Source: Candidatus Pacearchaeota archaeon (lineage in GTDB: Archaea; Nanobdellota; Nanobdellia; Pacearchaeales; GW2011-AR1). Taken from it: a DNA stretch of 33,321 bases. Numbering within the stretch: position 1 is the stretch's first letter; each line of letters opens with the position of its first letter. Position numbers and translations under genes: made by a program. Below are positions 13,711 through 21,155 of this stretch, in pieces. Below the pieces are notes generated by a model. That model was not told where the DNA came from. It saw nothing but the letters and a program-made list of their open reading frames with translations, and did no database searches. The stretch is taken from NCBI GenBank assembly GCA_018303995.1, contig JAGVXB010000003.1:1-33321 (forward strand). Direction: 5' to 3'.

Positions 13711-14490
13711 CTATTTGTTTGTGTTTTCAGGCATCTTGCCAATTAAATTGTCTATGCCTTCTTCTTTTTTCACTTGGGAGAAACTTTCATCTACGAGTCT
13801 GATGTGAGGAACGTTATTCCAATCCAATCCTAGGACTTTTGATGCTTGTTTGTCCATGTCTAAAGGTTTTCCTGTGATTATGTATCCTTTATCTCCTGCG
13901 TCTATTACTGCTAAATCAGGCATTTTGCATTTTAATATGTCGTGAATTTGGTATTTTAGAGGGTGTTCTTTAAGTTTGTTTTTTGTTCTTGAGAAGAATC
14001 CGCGGTATTTGTATCCAGGAAATGCTCCAATCATTGTGTCCAGAGATGCAGACATTCCTAGTTCTTCGTTAGCTCTTACTGGTGTTGCAGTTATCACGAA
14101 GCTGTTTAGTAATAATTCTGGATAATGGATAGATTGAAATCTTAAAAACTCCGGATTTTGAACTTCTACTGATGAGGACTCGTTTAAGTCTATTAATCCT
14201 AAACTGTATTTTTCTGCTAACTTTGTGAAACCAAATTCGTCGAATAAGTCGCGTGTTTCTGCTCCATTAACGCCTTCGGCTATGATTATATCTGAGCCTG
14301 GATTTTTGTTAGTAACGCAGAATTGAATTATTGGTTCTAGAAATTCTATTTTAGTTGAGTTTTCAGGCTGTCCTGGAATTAGATGGACTTTTAAGACGAT
14401 GTTCTTGTGTTTTTTTAGCTCTTCGCCTAGTTTTATTAGTGAAAATACTTTAGGAATTGTTTCATCATAAGACTTTCTTATCTGGAGTTT
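13711..14490 (-). pseudogene. DUF362-family protein, 5' end disrupted by an apparent one-base deletion
   Basis: The ORF track lists only 13711..14097 from a GTG, but the same frame stays open to 14490 and encodes the rest of the domain: IVLKVHLIPGQPEN, SDIIIAEGVNGAETRDLF, SFVITATPVRANEELGMSAS, MPDLAVIDAGDKGYI, and DKQASKVLGLDWNNVPHIRL. This order is typical of DUF362 proteins, some of which carry ferredoxin domains; none is seen here. No ATG, GTG or TTG occurs in frame before the internal GTG. An ATG at 14498 in another frame begins atgattaaaaactcc. One extra A in that run would give MIKKLQIRKSYDET and join the frames. Either a sequencing error, a recent frameshift, or slippage at the A-run. 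Confidence 0.7.
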
Positions 14491-14569
14491 TTAATCATTG
14501 TTGTGGTTTGATGTAGTTGTTAACTAGAACAATGGTTAAGGCTTTATGATTTTTATAAGAATTTGAGGA

Positions 14570-14905
14570 TTAATTTTTACGATAAAACTGTATTGCGCAG
14601 TGACGAAGAAGGTCGTGTGCCTGATGAGAGTCTCGATTAACATCTAAATGACTTACGTCTCCTCTTGAATATGCCGTGGCCATTTCAGGCACCAACCAGT
14701 CTCCACCCCTATCGAATGCAAATTGCACTTCTTCGTAATTCTCTGGTATATGTCGAATTTCAGGTAGATAAAAAAATAATGTAAATGGATTCCCCATTGG
14801 TTGTAAAGACTTAGGTAAATTCTCTTTATCTAAATCAATTCTCTCAAGTCCTCCAAGTGATTTTTTAATCAATTCAGGGCTTTTCTGTGAACTGTCTCTA
14901 TTCAT
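14570..14905 (-). CDS. Hypothetical protein (111 aa)
   Basis: Not recognised. A soluble-looking protein beginning MNRDSSQKSPELIKKSLGGLERIDL, with an aromatic middle (NPFTLFFYLPEIRHIPENYEEV) and a C-terminal region rich in His and Asp (SRGDVSHLDVNRDSHQAHDLLRHC). It lies in a run of small leftward genes between the DUF362 gene and trmY. There is no clear partner or domain. Confidence 0.5.
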   Translation of the reverse strand: MNRDSSQKSPELIKKSLGGLERIDLDKENLPKSLQPMGNPFTLFFYLPEIRHIPENYEEVQFAFDRGGDWLVPEMATAYSRGDVSHLDVNRDSHQAHDLLRHCAIQFYRKN

Positions 14906-14995
14906 ATGCTTTAACCCAAGTAACTGTTTTTAATTATTATTGTAGTAAAATGCTGTTGTTTACTTTATGAATAGAGGATTATCTAATTATTAATT

Positions 14996-15109
14996 CTAAT
15001 CTTCTTTGGATTCATCTTTAAGCTCCTGAGCAGTCTTTTTTGTTTTCCATTTTCCGAATAAGTCTTTTAGATTTGTTTCTTTTTCTGGATTAATCTCTGC
15101 TTTATCCAT
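14996..15109 (-). CDS. 37-aa small ORF resembling the tail of a VapB-type antitoxin
   Basis: Too short for the ORF track. It reads MDKAEINPEKETNLKDLF then GKWKTKKTAQELKDESKED. The stretch LKDLFGKWKTKKTAQELKDE resembles the toxin-binding C-terminal tail of archaeal VapB antitoxins, but there is no DNA-binding N-terminus and no PIN-domain toxin beside it. A taaatatt box lies about 23 bases before the ATG on the minus strand, so it may be expressed as a stand-alone peptide. It could equally be a chance ORF or a remnant. Confidence 0.4.
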   Translation of the reverse strand: MDKAEINPEKETNLKDLFGKWKTKKTAQELKDESKED

Positions 15110-15140
15110 TAGAATAATTAGAGCTATCAATATTTAGACT

Positions 15141-15416
15141 TTATTCTAGCCCGCGAAGTAAAGCTGGTAGTTCACTAGATCTTCCTCTTTTTATTAATGA
15201 TGCTTTAACTTTTTCATAGAATTCCTGTCTGTAAGGCAGTTTATTCTTTGCACGTTTTGATACACATAAATAAGTAATTAATGCTTGGTCAGTCATGTGC
15301 TCTAAATCCATATTTCTTAACAGGCTATTTACTTCGTCAAATCTTCCTTGATGATACATACCATCTATTTTTACCATAATCTGATAAGCCTCTTGAATTC
15401 TCTCTTCACTTGCCAT
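15141..15416 (-). CDS. Small helical protein (91 aa), unknown
   Basis: Not recognised. It is predicted all-helical with repeated paired-helix character: EERIQEAYQIMVKIDGMYHQGRFDEVNSLLRNMDLEHMTDQALITYLCVSKRA. The pattern of small and aromatic residues (GRFDEVNSLLRNM) recalls one or two TPR-like helical hairpins. It lies 33 bases downstream of trmY on the same strand and may be co-transcribed with it. TPR assignment is tentative. Confidence 0.5.
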   Translation of the reverse strand: MASEERIQEAYQIMVKIDGMYHQGRFDEVNSLLRNMDLEHMTDQALITYLCVSKRAKNKLPYRQEFYEKVKASLIKRGRSSELPALLRGLE

Positions 15417-15449
15417 AGAACTTGAGAGTTTGTTTAGTTTTAAATTTAA

Positions 15450-16052
15450 TTATATTCCGCGTCTGTCCAATTCGTTTTGAACTATCATTAAAGTATGCGA
15501 GGCAAAATAAGTTTTGGGCCCTATTGTTACAGGTTTGCATATTTTTAGAAGACGTTTGTACTCTTTTGGAGGAAGGCCTTTATGGTCTCCTAAAATGAAA
15601 ACTGGATTGTCTTCTAATTCTATTTTTCTTATGTCTTCTCCGTCTGGGTCTAGAACATAAAGTTTTTTTCCTTGGCCAGAAAGTTCTTCGACTAATTCTA
15701 CGAAGTTCTTTTTTTCTACCCAATATCCAGGGAAAACTTCATTTTTTATTCCTGCCTTGTATTTGAAAAGCATTTTTCTTAGTATTCCTGAAACGTCTTT
15801 TTTTCCAAGATATATTTTATCTATCCCTACTTTTCCATCTGTTTTTGGAAAAAGTTCTAAATGCTTTACAGGGTCTGGAGGACCTGCAAAAATTAAATGT
15901 AGTCTAGTATCTGTTCTTATTTTATGACTTAAGAAAAATGATGCTATCACGCTGTGAACGGCAATATCGATACGTCCTGATTCTTGTAAGTCTTCTTTTA
16001 TGTAATATCCTGCTGTGGGGGCTGTTCTACTGTAGTAGATGAATTCTCTCAT
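15450..16052 (-). CDS. trmY: tRNA (pseudouridine54-N1)-methyltransferase TrmY
   Basis: SAM-dependent SPOUT methyltransferase that makes N1-methylpseudouridine at tRNA position 54 in archaea, after a pseudouridine synthase (typically Pus10) has acted. The 200-aa protein starts MREFIYYSRTAPTAGYYIKEDLQESGRIDIAVHSVI, the characteristic TrmY opening. It carries the trefoil-knot SAM-binding end FILGDHKGLPP, then VTIGPKTYFASHTLMIVQNELDRRG. Length matches the family. It lies 36 bases downstream of the cbf5/truB gene on the same strand, joining two pseudouridine-related tRNA/rRNA modification enzymes. Confidence 0.92.
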   Translation of the reverse strand: MREFIYYSRTAPTAGYYIKEDLQESGRIDIAVHSVIASFFLSHKIRTDTRLHLIFAGPPDPVKHLELFPKTDGKVGIDKIYLGKKDVSGILRKMLFKYKAGIKNEVFPGYWVEKKNFVELVEELSGQGKKLYVLDPDGEDIRKIELEDNPVFILGDHKGLPPKEYKRLLKICKPVTIGPKTYFASHTLMIVQNELDRRGI

Positions 16053-16088
16053 GAGCTAATTATTGGATTGTGGGGTTTTATAGTTTGC

Positions 16089-16934
16089 TTAGTTCGAAAT
16101 AAACTCTGACTTTGCTACTAAGTCGTCTTTGTTTATGAAATTATAACAACCCATGAACCGAGTTTCTGCGAAGACACATACTTTGTCTCCTTCTTTTATT
16201 TCTTTATCTGGTTCTTCTGCTAGGAATGATTTGAATATTGGGCTTCCTGTTAAAACTTTTTTTACAACGTCTTTTCTTATTTTAATTACTGGCAAAAGAG
16301 TTGAGACTATCTCACCTGAAACTATCATTTTTCTTAACGGCTCTTCGTTTCCTTTTTTGTACTGTTCGACTAGTTCATCAAATTGATAAAGAGTTATTGC
16401 CGTGTCTTCTTTGAAAATGCCTGCTTGAACTCTTCTGAGTTCTAACATGTGTGCGCCAGTTATCTTTTTTCCTAAGTCGTCACATAATTTTCTAATGTAA
16501 GTTCCTGCTTGCACTTGCGAACTAAATAAGAAGTCATTTCTTTTTTTCTCTAATATTTTGAATGTTTTAATTTCACGGACTCGTTCGGCTCGCTTTACAC
16601 TTGAGCGCACTGGAGGCATTTGAGTTATTTTACCTATAAAACTATCTGCTAATTTTTGCAAGTCTTCTAAAGATATTTCTTCGTGGACTCTGATTATCCC
16701 TATGTAGGTTTTATCTCGATGCATTAAGTACTCGTTTAATCTGCATGCTCTGTTTAGAGCTACTGGTAAAACTCCTGTTACCATTGGGTCTAAGGTGCCT
16801 AGATGAGATGTTTTACTTAGACCTAAGGCGTTTTTTACATATTGAGAAACCCAGAAGCTTGTTGGTCCCGATGGCTTATCTATATTTATTATTCCGAATT
16901 CTAGTAACTCTTGAATTGTTTTTTGAGATTTCAT
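16089..16934 (-). CDS. cbf5: Pseudouridine synthase Cbf5/TruB-type with C-terminal PUA domain
   Basis: Converts uridine to pseudouridine, in archaea either guided by H/ACA RNAs with Nop10, Gar1 and L7Ae, or alone at tRNA U55. The 281-aa protein contains GIINIDKPSGPTSFWV at the start, the catalytic block HLGTLDPMVTGVLPV (catalytic Asp in TLDP, about residue 48), and QAGTYIRKLCDDLG. A PUA domain follows from about residue 205 (LPVIKIRKDVVKKVLTGSPI .. GDKVCVF). It is shorter than typical archaeal Cbf5 (about 330 aa), mainly at the N-terminus. Promoter region is shared with the divergent surface-protein gene. Confidence 0.9.
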   Translation of the reverse strand: MKSQKTIQELLEFGIINIDKPSGPTSFWVSQYVKNALGLSKTSHLGTLDPMVTGVLPVALNRACRLNEYLMHRDKTYIGIIRVHEEISLEDLQKLADSFIGKITQMPPVRSSVKRAERVREIKTFKILEKKRNDFLFSSQVQAGTYIRKLCDDLGKKITGAHMLELRRVQAGIFKEDTAITLYQFDELVEQYKKGNEEPLRKMIVSGEIVSTLLPVIKIRKDVVKKVLTGSPIFKSFLAEEPDKEIKEGDKVCVFAETRFMGCYNFINKDDLVAKSEFISN

Positions 16935-17040
16935 ATTTTTAGTATATTATGGGATGTTTTAAGCCTTAAGGTTCTAATTCATTTGAAGCTATCACAAGGC
17001 TATTAAATACCTATTATCTTGGGAAAATATGAATTATATG

Positions 17041-17049
17041 AAAGGAGGT
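17041..17049 (+). promoter_or_regulatory. Strong Shine-Dalgarno site aaaggaggt
   Basis: Perfect aaaggaggt followed by three bases and the ATG at 17053. It moves the start of the surface-protein gene from 17029 to 17053. A tattaaata box around 16998-17006 would start the RNA near 17027, giving a leader of about 25 bases that contains this site. Confidence 0.7.
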
Positions 17050-17052
17050 ATT

Positions 17053-18216
17053 ATGAAAAACACAAATATCAAAAAAACTTTGAGTTTGAAAAGGAGTTTT
17101 TTGGATGATCAAAGTGTAACTACTAAATCCAAACACTTTGACATAGTATTTACAGTTCTTCTTGCATCTATTCTTTTAGTATCTGCATTTGCTGGCGCAC
17201 TTGAAGTAGGAGATGTACTTGGTACAAGCACTGCTGTTTCTGGCGCTGCTTCAGTTGCTGGTTCAATAAGCGTTGCTGATGCTTTAGAAACGGAGGTTGA
17301 GATTGAAAATGAATTTGAGACTTCAACGAAAAATACTGTTTCAAAAGGACAGGGATGGATAGTAACTGGCGGAAAGGGCGCGTTGCTTGAAATATTGTTT
17401 GTAAGCAAAGAAGGAACAACTTCTGATGGTTCTGTTGATAGTGTTTCAAGAGGTTGGCTTAGAGCTGGAAATTTAAAGCTCAAACTTGAGTCAACTGTAA
17501 GCACTTCAACAAGCAAGGTTTTTGCGGTAACTGCAGGAGACGGTTCTGTCAGGGGAATATTGGCTCTTACAAAAACATCTCAGGCATATCAGGAAGGATT
17601 TGCCGTATGGAACGGAGACCTCAAACTAATATTAAAGAATGGGGAATCTTTTGATTCTAAAGTGACTCTTGCGATAGAAGAAAAACAGTCTTCTGGAAAA
17701 GGAGTAAGCAATAGAGGAAGTGGAAATGGTGGAGGAGTTAATTCGGCTACTACCGGAATATTAGAACTTGGAGGCAATAGTTTCACATTAGTTGGAGAAT
17801 CTAACAAGCCTCAGAAACTTGAATTCAAACTTAAATCTTCTAGTGGAGCTGTTGGAGAATTAAAGCTGGAAAGCGGAGATTTGAAGACATATACTGGAAA
17901 AATTGAAATTGAAGGCGGTTCTGACAGCGAGGAGATAAAAGGAAAAGTTTCTGCAACACTAAATCGTGAAGGAAACACTTTATATGGACCTATTAGAGTT
18001 GAACTTGATGGCTCATCTGCTACAGATTTAGCAGTTTTAGAAGGAACTATTAAGATAGCTCTTTCTTCTGAGAAAGCTAAAATTAGTAAAGATGATTCAA
18101 TAGATAGCGATGACTCTGACGATTCTGAGGACTCTAATGATGACTCTAAGAATGAAAAATCAATTTCTAAAGATAAAGGATTCTGGAAGAAATTTAAATC
18201 ATTTTTCGGGAACTAA
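17053..18216 (+). CDS. Secreted/membrane-anchored acidic surface protein
   Basis: 387 aa from the revised start. A 28-residue basic cytoplasmic segment precedes a hydrophobic signal/anchor (IVFTVLLASILLVSAFAGALE). The large extracellular part is rich in Gly, Ser, Lys and Glu, with repeating beta motifs such as LELGGNSFTLVGES, LKLESGDLKTYTGKIEIEGG and NTLYGPIRVELDG, suggesting a stack of beta units. The end is a Ser/Asp run (SIDSDDSDDSEDSNDDSKN) followed by an aromatic basic tail (GFWKKFKSFFGN). The family is not recognised. The strong ribosome-binding site and T-rich terminator suggest high expression. Confidence 0.65.
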   Translation: MKNTNIKKTLSLKRSFLDDQSVTTKSKHFDIVFTVLLASILLVSAFAGALEVGDVLGTSTAVSGAASVAGSISVADALETEVEIENEFETSTKNTVSKGQGWIVTGGKGALLEILFVSKEGTTSDGSVDSVSRGWLRAGNLKLKLESTVSTSTSKVFAVTAGDGSVRGILALTKTSQAYQEGFAVWNGDLKLILKNGESFDSKVTLAIEEKQSSGKGVSNRGSGNGGGVNSATTGILELGGNSFTLVGESNKPQKLEFKLKSSSGAVGELKLESGDLKTYTGKIEIEGGSDSEEIKGKVSATLNREGNTLYGPIRVELDGSSATDLAVLEGTIKIALSSEKAKISKDDSIDSDDSDDSEDSNDDSKNEKSISKDKGFWKKFKSFFGN

Positions 18217-18217
18217 A

Positions 18218-18249
18218 TTTTTCTTTTTTTTCTTTTTTATTTTTTATTT
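18218..18249 (+). terminator. T-tract transcription terminator
   Basis: Directly after the stop codon lies an almost uninterrupted T-rich run (tttttcttttttttctttttt and on). This is the usual archaeal intrinsic terminator, with no hairpin needed. It separates the surface protein gene from hjc. Confidence 0.75.
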
Positions 18250-18285
18250 AGGAGGGCTTAAAAAGATAAGCTCTGTTTAATTTGT

Positions 18286-18702
18286 ATGTCTAACAAAGCA
18301 AAGGGGTCTAAGAATGAACGCGAGTTATTACAGTTGCTTACAGACCATGGATGGAAGGCCGCTCGCGTGGCTGGAAGTGGAATGAATGACAATACTTTTT
18401 GTGATTTGATTGCTGGAAAGATTAATTGCAAGCCTTATGCTGTCGAAGCTAAATCTTCTAAGAGCCCTAGGATTTATATTACTAAGCAACAGATTGATGA
18501 TTTTATGCAATTCTCTTATTTGATGGGTTTAAATCCTGTGATTGCTGTTCGTTTCAATAGGGAGGGTTGGTTATTTTTAGAGCCTAAACAACTTGAAGAT
18601 TCTGGAGTTAATTGGGTAGTTAATTTGAAGAATGCTAAAGTTGTCGGGAAAAGGTTTAGTCAGTTTTTTGAACCTGTGGTTGATGAAGGGAATGTTATTT
18701 GA
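18286..18702 (+). CDS. hjc: Holliday junction resolvase Hjc
   Basis: Structure-specific endonuclease that resolves four-way DNA junctions in archaeal recombination. The 138-aa protein carries the nuclease fold: KGSKNERELLQLLTDHGWKAARVAGSG (catalytic Glu in NERELL), then FCDLIAG and YAVEAKSSK, giving the E..D..ExK catalytic set. Then comes the helix KQQIDDFMQFSYLMG, as in known Hjc. The start is preceded by ggagggcttaaaa, TATA about 25 bases upstream. It converges with and overlaps the winged-helix gene by 8 bases at the 3' ends. Confidence 0.93.
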   Translation: MSNKAKGSKNERELLQLLTDHGWKAARVAGSGMNDNTFCDLIAGKINCKPYAVEAKSSKSPRIYITKQQIDDFMQFSYLMGLNPVIAVRFNREGWLFLEPKQLEDSGVNWVVNLKNAKVVGKRFSQFFEPVVDEGNVI

Positions 18703-18961
18703 TGTATGTAGACAATGGTCTTGAACCATATTTGTAATGTAAGTCTTCATCAATCATTTCTACTTTTACTTTTGAAGTATGTGAATATATAGACTTATTT
18801 CCTAATTTGATAACATTAACAAATTTTTCTTTAATTAATCGATTAACAATCTTTCTTACATCTTTTAAATTTATACATAATATTTCTGAGGTTATCTGGG
18901 GAAAAGTTTTAACCTCTGAGCAATCTATTAAAGTTAATACCTTTTTAATTAATAAATCCAT
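18695..18961 (-). CDS. Small winged-helix protein, probable regulator
   Basis: An 88-aa protein with helix-turn-helix layout: a first helix (LLIKKVLTLIDCS), TFPQITSEILCINLKDVRKIVNRLIKEKFVNVIKLGN as the recognition helix region, then a short wing (SIYSHTSKVKVEM). It is preceded on the minus strand by trxB with a 3-base gap, so the two probably share a transcript. Two cysteines (positions about 14 and 29) lie in the helical part. Linking it to thioredoxin reductase as a redox-responsive regulator is attractive but only inferred from position. Confidence 0.6.
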   Translation of the reverse strand: MDLLIKKVLTLIDCSEVKTFPQITSEILCINLKDVRKIVNRLIKEKFVNVIKLGNKSIYSHTSKVKVEMIDEDLHYKYGSRPLSTYIK

Positions 18962-18964
18962 TTT

Positions 18965-19915
18965 TTATTTGAGATTATTCTTACTAATATATTCATAAGC
19001 CGAGAATGCTGCTGTGCAACCGTCTGCTACGCCCGTAATTAATTGCTTGAATGGTTTGTCTGTGACGTCTCCGGCTGCGAAAGCGCCTTGGATGTTTGTT
19101 TCGCTGGTTTTATGGTCTAGAATTATCTCGCCTTTTTCGTTTGTTTTTATTCCAATGGTTTTTGCCAAGTCTGAAATTATTATATGCCCTATTGCGATGA
19201 ACACGCCTTGTAGTTCTAACTCTTTATTTCCATTGTAAGGTTTGTCTAAGACTACTCGTTCTACAAACTGCTTGCCTTTAATCTCTGTAATGTTAGTATT
19301 ATTTATTATTTCTATTTTTTTATTTTTCGTGACTCGGTCATAATTTATTGGTTCAGGCCTTATTTTTTCTCCTCTGTAAATTATGTAAACTTTTTTTGCA
19401 TGTTCTGCTACGACCATTGCATCTTTTACTGCTGAATCGCTTCCACCTACTACTGCCACGGTTTTATTTTTGTAAAATGGCGCGTCGCATAAGGCGCAGT
19501 AAGCTACTCCTTTATTTTCAAATTCTTTTGAACCTGGAACGTCTAATTTTCTCCACTTAGTTCCCGTCGCAAAGAGGATTGTCTTTCCTTTGTACTCGGT
19601 TTCGCTTGTTTTTACTACAAAGTCTGATTTGTCTTTTTTTACTTCATCTACTTTTTCTTCTTTTAATGTGACTAAGTCGTAAGATTTTGCATGTTCTATC
19701 AGTTTATCTGCTAATTCTGTTCCGGTAAGCCGAATAAAACCTGGGTAGTTCTCTACTACGTTTGTTGTAGTTATGACGCCGCCTAAAGGCATTTCAGAGC
19801 CATGAGAATGTCCTAGACATAGAGTTTTTAGACCTAGACGGGCACCGTACATTGCTGCTGCAAGACCTGCTCCGCCTGCGCCTATTATTATGAAATCGAA
19901 TTCATTATTTTTCAT
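18965..19915 (-). CDS. trxB: Thioredoxin reductase-type FAD flavoprotein
   Basis: Disulfide reductase using FAD and a Cys pair. The 316-aa protein shows the first dinucleotide site (IIIGAGGAGLAAAMYGARLG), the redox centre CALCDAP at residues 140-143 with the Cys spacing of the family (usual CATCDG), the second dinucleotide site VVGGSDSAVKDA, and the C-terminal FAD motif FAAGDVTD. The usual HRRxxxR motif that recognises the NADPH 2'-phosphate is replaced by YRGEKIR (residues 180-186), so cofactor preference may differ from E. coli TrxB. Its thioredoxin partner is not in the window. Confidence 0.9.
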   Translation of the reverse strand: MKNNEFDFIIIGAGGAGLAAAMYGARLGLKTLCLGHSHGSEMPLGGVITTTNVVENYPGFIRLTGTELADKLIEHAKSYDLVTLKEEKVDEVKKDKSDFVVKTSETEYKGKTILFATGTKWRKLDVPGSKEFENKGVAYCALCDAPFYKNKTVAVVGGSDSAVKDAMVVAEHAKKVYIIYRGEKIRPEPINYDRVTKNKKIEIINNTNITEIKGKQFVERVVLDKPYNGNKELELQGVFIAIGHIIISDLAKTIGIKTNEKGEIILDHKTSETNIQGAFAAGDVTDKPFKQLITGVADGCTAAFSAYEYISKNNLK

Positions 19916-19968
19916 TATGTCTATGATTTGACTAAAAGTTATATAAACTTATCTTTGCTTTGATTGTA

Positions 19969-20427
19969 ATGAAGAAGTCATGGACTATAATAATTGTTAT
20001 TATAATTTTAATAGGGTTTTTTATATGGTCTGAACGAGAACAGCCACAAATACTGACCGATGGCCCTAAAGTGTGTTTTGGAGAGACTTGTTTTAATGTT
20101 GAGATTGTAGATACTCCTGCCGAAAGAGAAATTGGGTTGATGAATCGCGTTGAGCTTGATTCCGATTCTGGAATGCTTTTCGTCTTCGAAAATGAGGGAT
20201 ACTATCCTTTTTGGATGAAGAATACTTTAATTCCTCTTGATATGATTTGGATTGATAAAAATAATTCTATAATTGATATTAGGACTGCTTTGCCTTGTGA
20301 AGCCGATCCTTGTGAGGTTATAAGCCCTTCAGGAGATGCTTTGTATGTTCTTGAAATTAATGCTGATATTGCGTCTGAAAAGAGAATTATTACTGGAATG
20401 CAGGCAGAGTTTATTAATTTAAACTAA
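19969..20427 (+). CDS. DUF192 membrane-anchored protein
   Basis: The start is moved from TTG 19960 to ATG 19969, 26 bases after the box ttatataaac. The 152-aa protein has an N-terminal membrane anchor (IIIVIIILIGFFIW) and an external DUF192 domain: VEIVDTPAEREIGLMNRVELDSDSGMLFVFENEGYYPFWMKNTLIPLDMIWID and on to ALYVLEINADIA. The GLM.R and FWMKNT blocks define the family, which has no established biochemical role. The two cysteines PCEADPC could form a disulfide. It is followed within two bases by the nuclease gene, so the two are co-transcribed. Confidence 0.85.
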   Translation: MKKSWTIIIVIIILIGFFIWSEREQPQILTDGPKVCFGETCFNVEIVDTPAEREIGLMNRVELDSDSGMLFVFENEGYYPFWMKNTLIPLDMIWIDKNNSIIDIRTALPCEADPCEVISPSGDALYVLEINADIASEKRIITGMQAEFINLN

Positions 20428-20429
20428 AA

Positions 20430-21155
20430 ATGGATAGAAAACATGCTTTAATTTTATCTTTTTTTATTACTTCTATTATTGCAGGAAACTTCTTATTTTT
20501 TACAGATGAAGGAATTGTTCGCGAGAATGTTGAAATTGCTCGTGTTTTAGATGGAGATACTGTCGAGTTATCTGATGGTAGGAAAATACGGCTTCTAAAT
20601 ATAAACACTCCTGAAAAAGGGCTTCCTTACTCGAATTTGGCAAAAGAATTTCTATCTAACTTCACTTTTGTCGGACTTGAGACTAGTGGGCTGGATAAAT
20701 ATGATAGAACTCTAGGCAGGCTGTATAATAATAATGAATATCTTAATTTAGAGATAGTTAGAAATGGAATGGCTCACAGTTATCTTGTTTTAGATGATGA
20801 GTCTTCTTTATTTGAGAAGGCGGAGAATTCTGCTCGAAAAAATGGGAAAAATATGTGGGAAAAATCCCCTTTTGCTGAATGTCTTGATGTAGAAATAAAT
20901 AAATATGATGAGTATGTTGATATTGAAGATTCATGTGATGTAGACTTTACAGGCTGGAATGTCAAAGATGAAAGCACAAAAATGTATAAGTTCAAAAAAG
21001 ATTTTGATAAATCAATTAGATTACACTCTACGAAGGGAAGGGATACCGAGTCAGACATTTATTGGGGCAGGGACAAAATATGGAATGACGACCATGACGA
21101 GATTTTTGTTCGTGATGTTGACGGTTTGCTTGTTTATTATTATTCTTACGGCTGA
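20430..21155 (+). CDS. Exported SNase-type nuclease with C-terminal lamin-tail domain
   Basis: 241 aa: an N-terminal signal/anchor (ALILSFFITSIIAGNFLFF), a staphylococcal-nuclease domain (ARVLDGDTVELSDGRKIRLLNINTPE to KYDRTLGRLYNN and the NGMAHSYL block), and a lamin-tail domain from about residue 160 (YDEYVDIEDSC, VDFTGWNVKD, RDTESDIYWG, DDHDEIFVRDVDG). The catalytic Arg of IRLL and Arg of YDR are retained; the calcium-binding Asp of the usual DTPE is Asn (NTPE), frequent in archaeal members. It is expected to degrade external nucleic acids. The 3' end overlaps the next gene in another frame. Confidence 0.85.
   Translation: MDRKHALILSFFITSIIAGNFLFFTDEGIVRENVEIARVLDGDTVELSDGRKIRLLNINTPEKGLPYSNLAKEFLSNFTFVGLETSGLDKYDRTLGRLYNNNEYLNLEIVRNGMAHSYLVLDDESSLFEKAENSARKNGKNMWEKSPFAECLDVEINKYDEYVDIEDSCDVDFTGWNVKDESTKMYKFKKDFDKSIRLHSTKGRDTESDIYWGRDKIWNDDHDEIFVRDVDGLLVYYYSYG

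Noticed and set aside
16855-16875. Second ggtcccg similar to the tRNA-like acceptor strand
   Set aside because: It is a coding stretch (complement of SGPTS) of the Cbf5 gene, not followed by a D-arm.
17109-17516. Minus-strand ORFs (135 and 93 aa) opposite the surface protein
   Set aside because: Shadows of the repetitive coding sequence of the 17053 gene; no promoter or domain.
20959-21084. ORF-track N-terminus of the lamin-tail protein
   Set aside because: Other-frame reading of the nuclease gene; a signal peptide starts at ATG 21085 or 21094.
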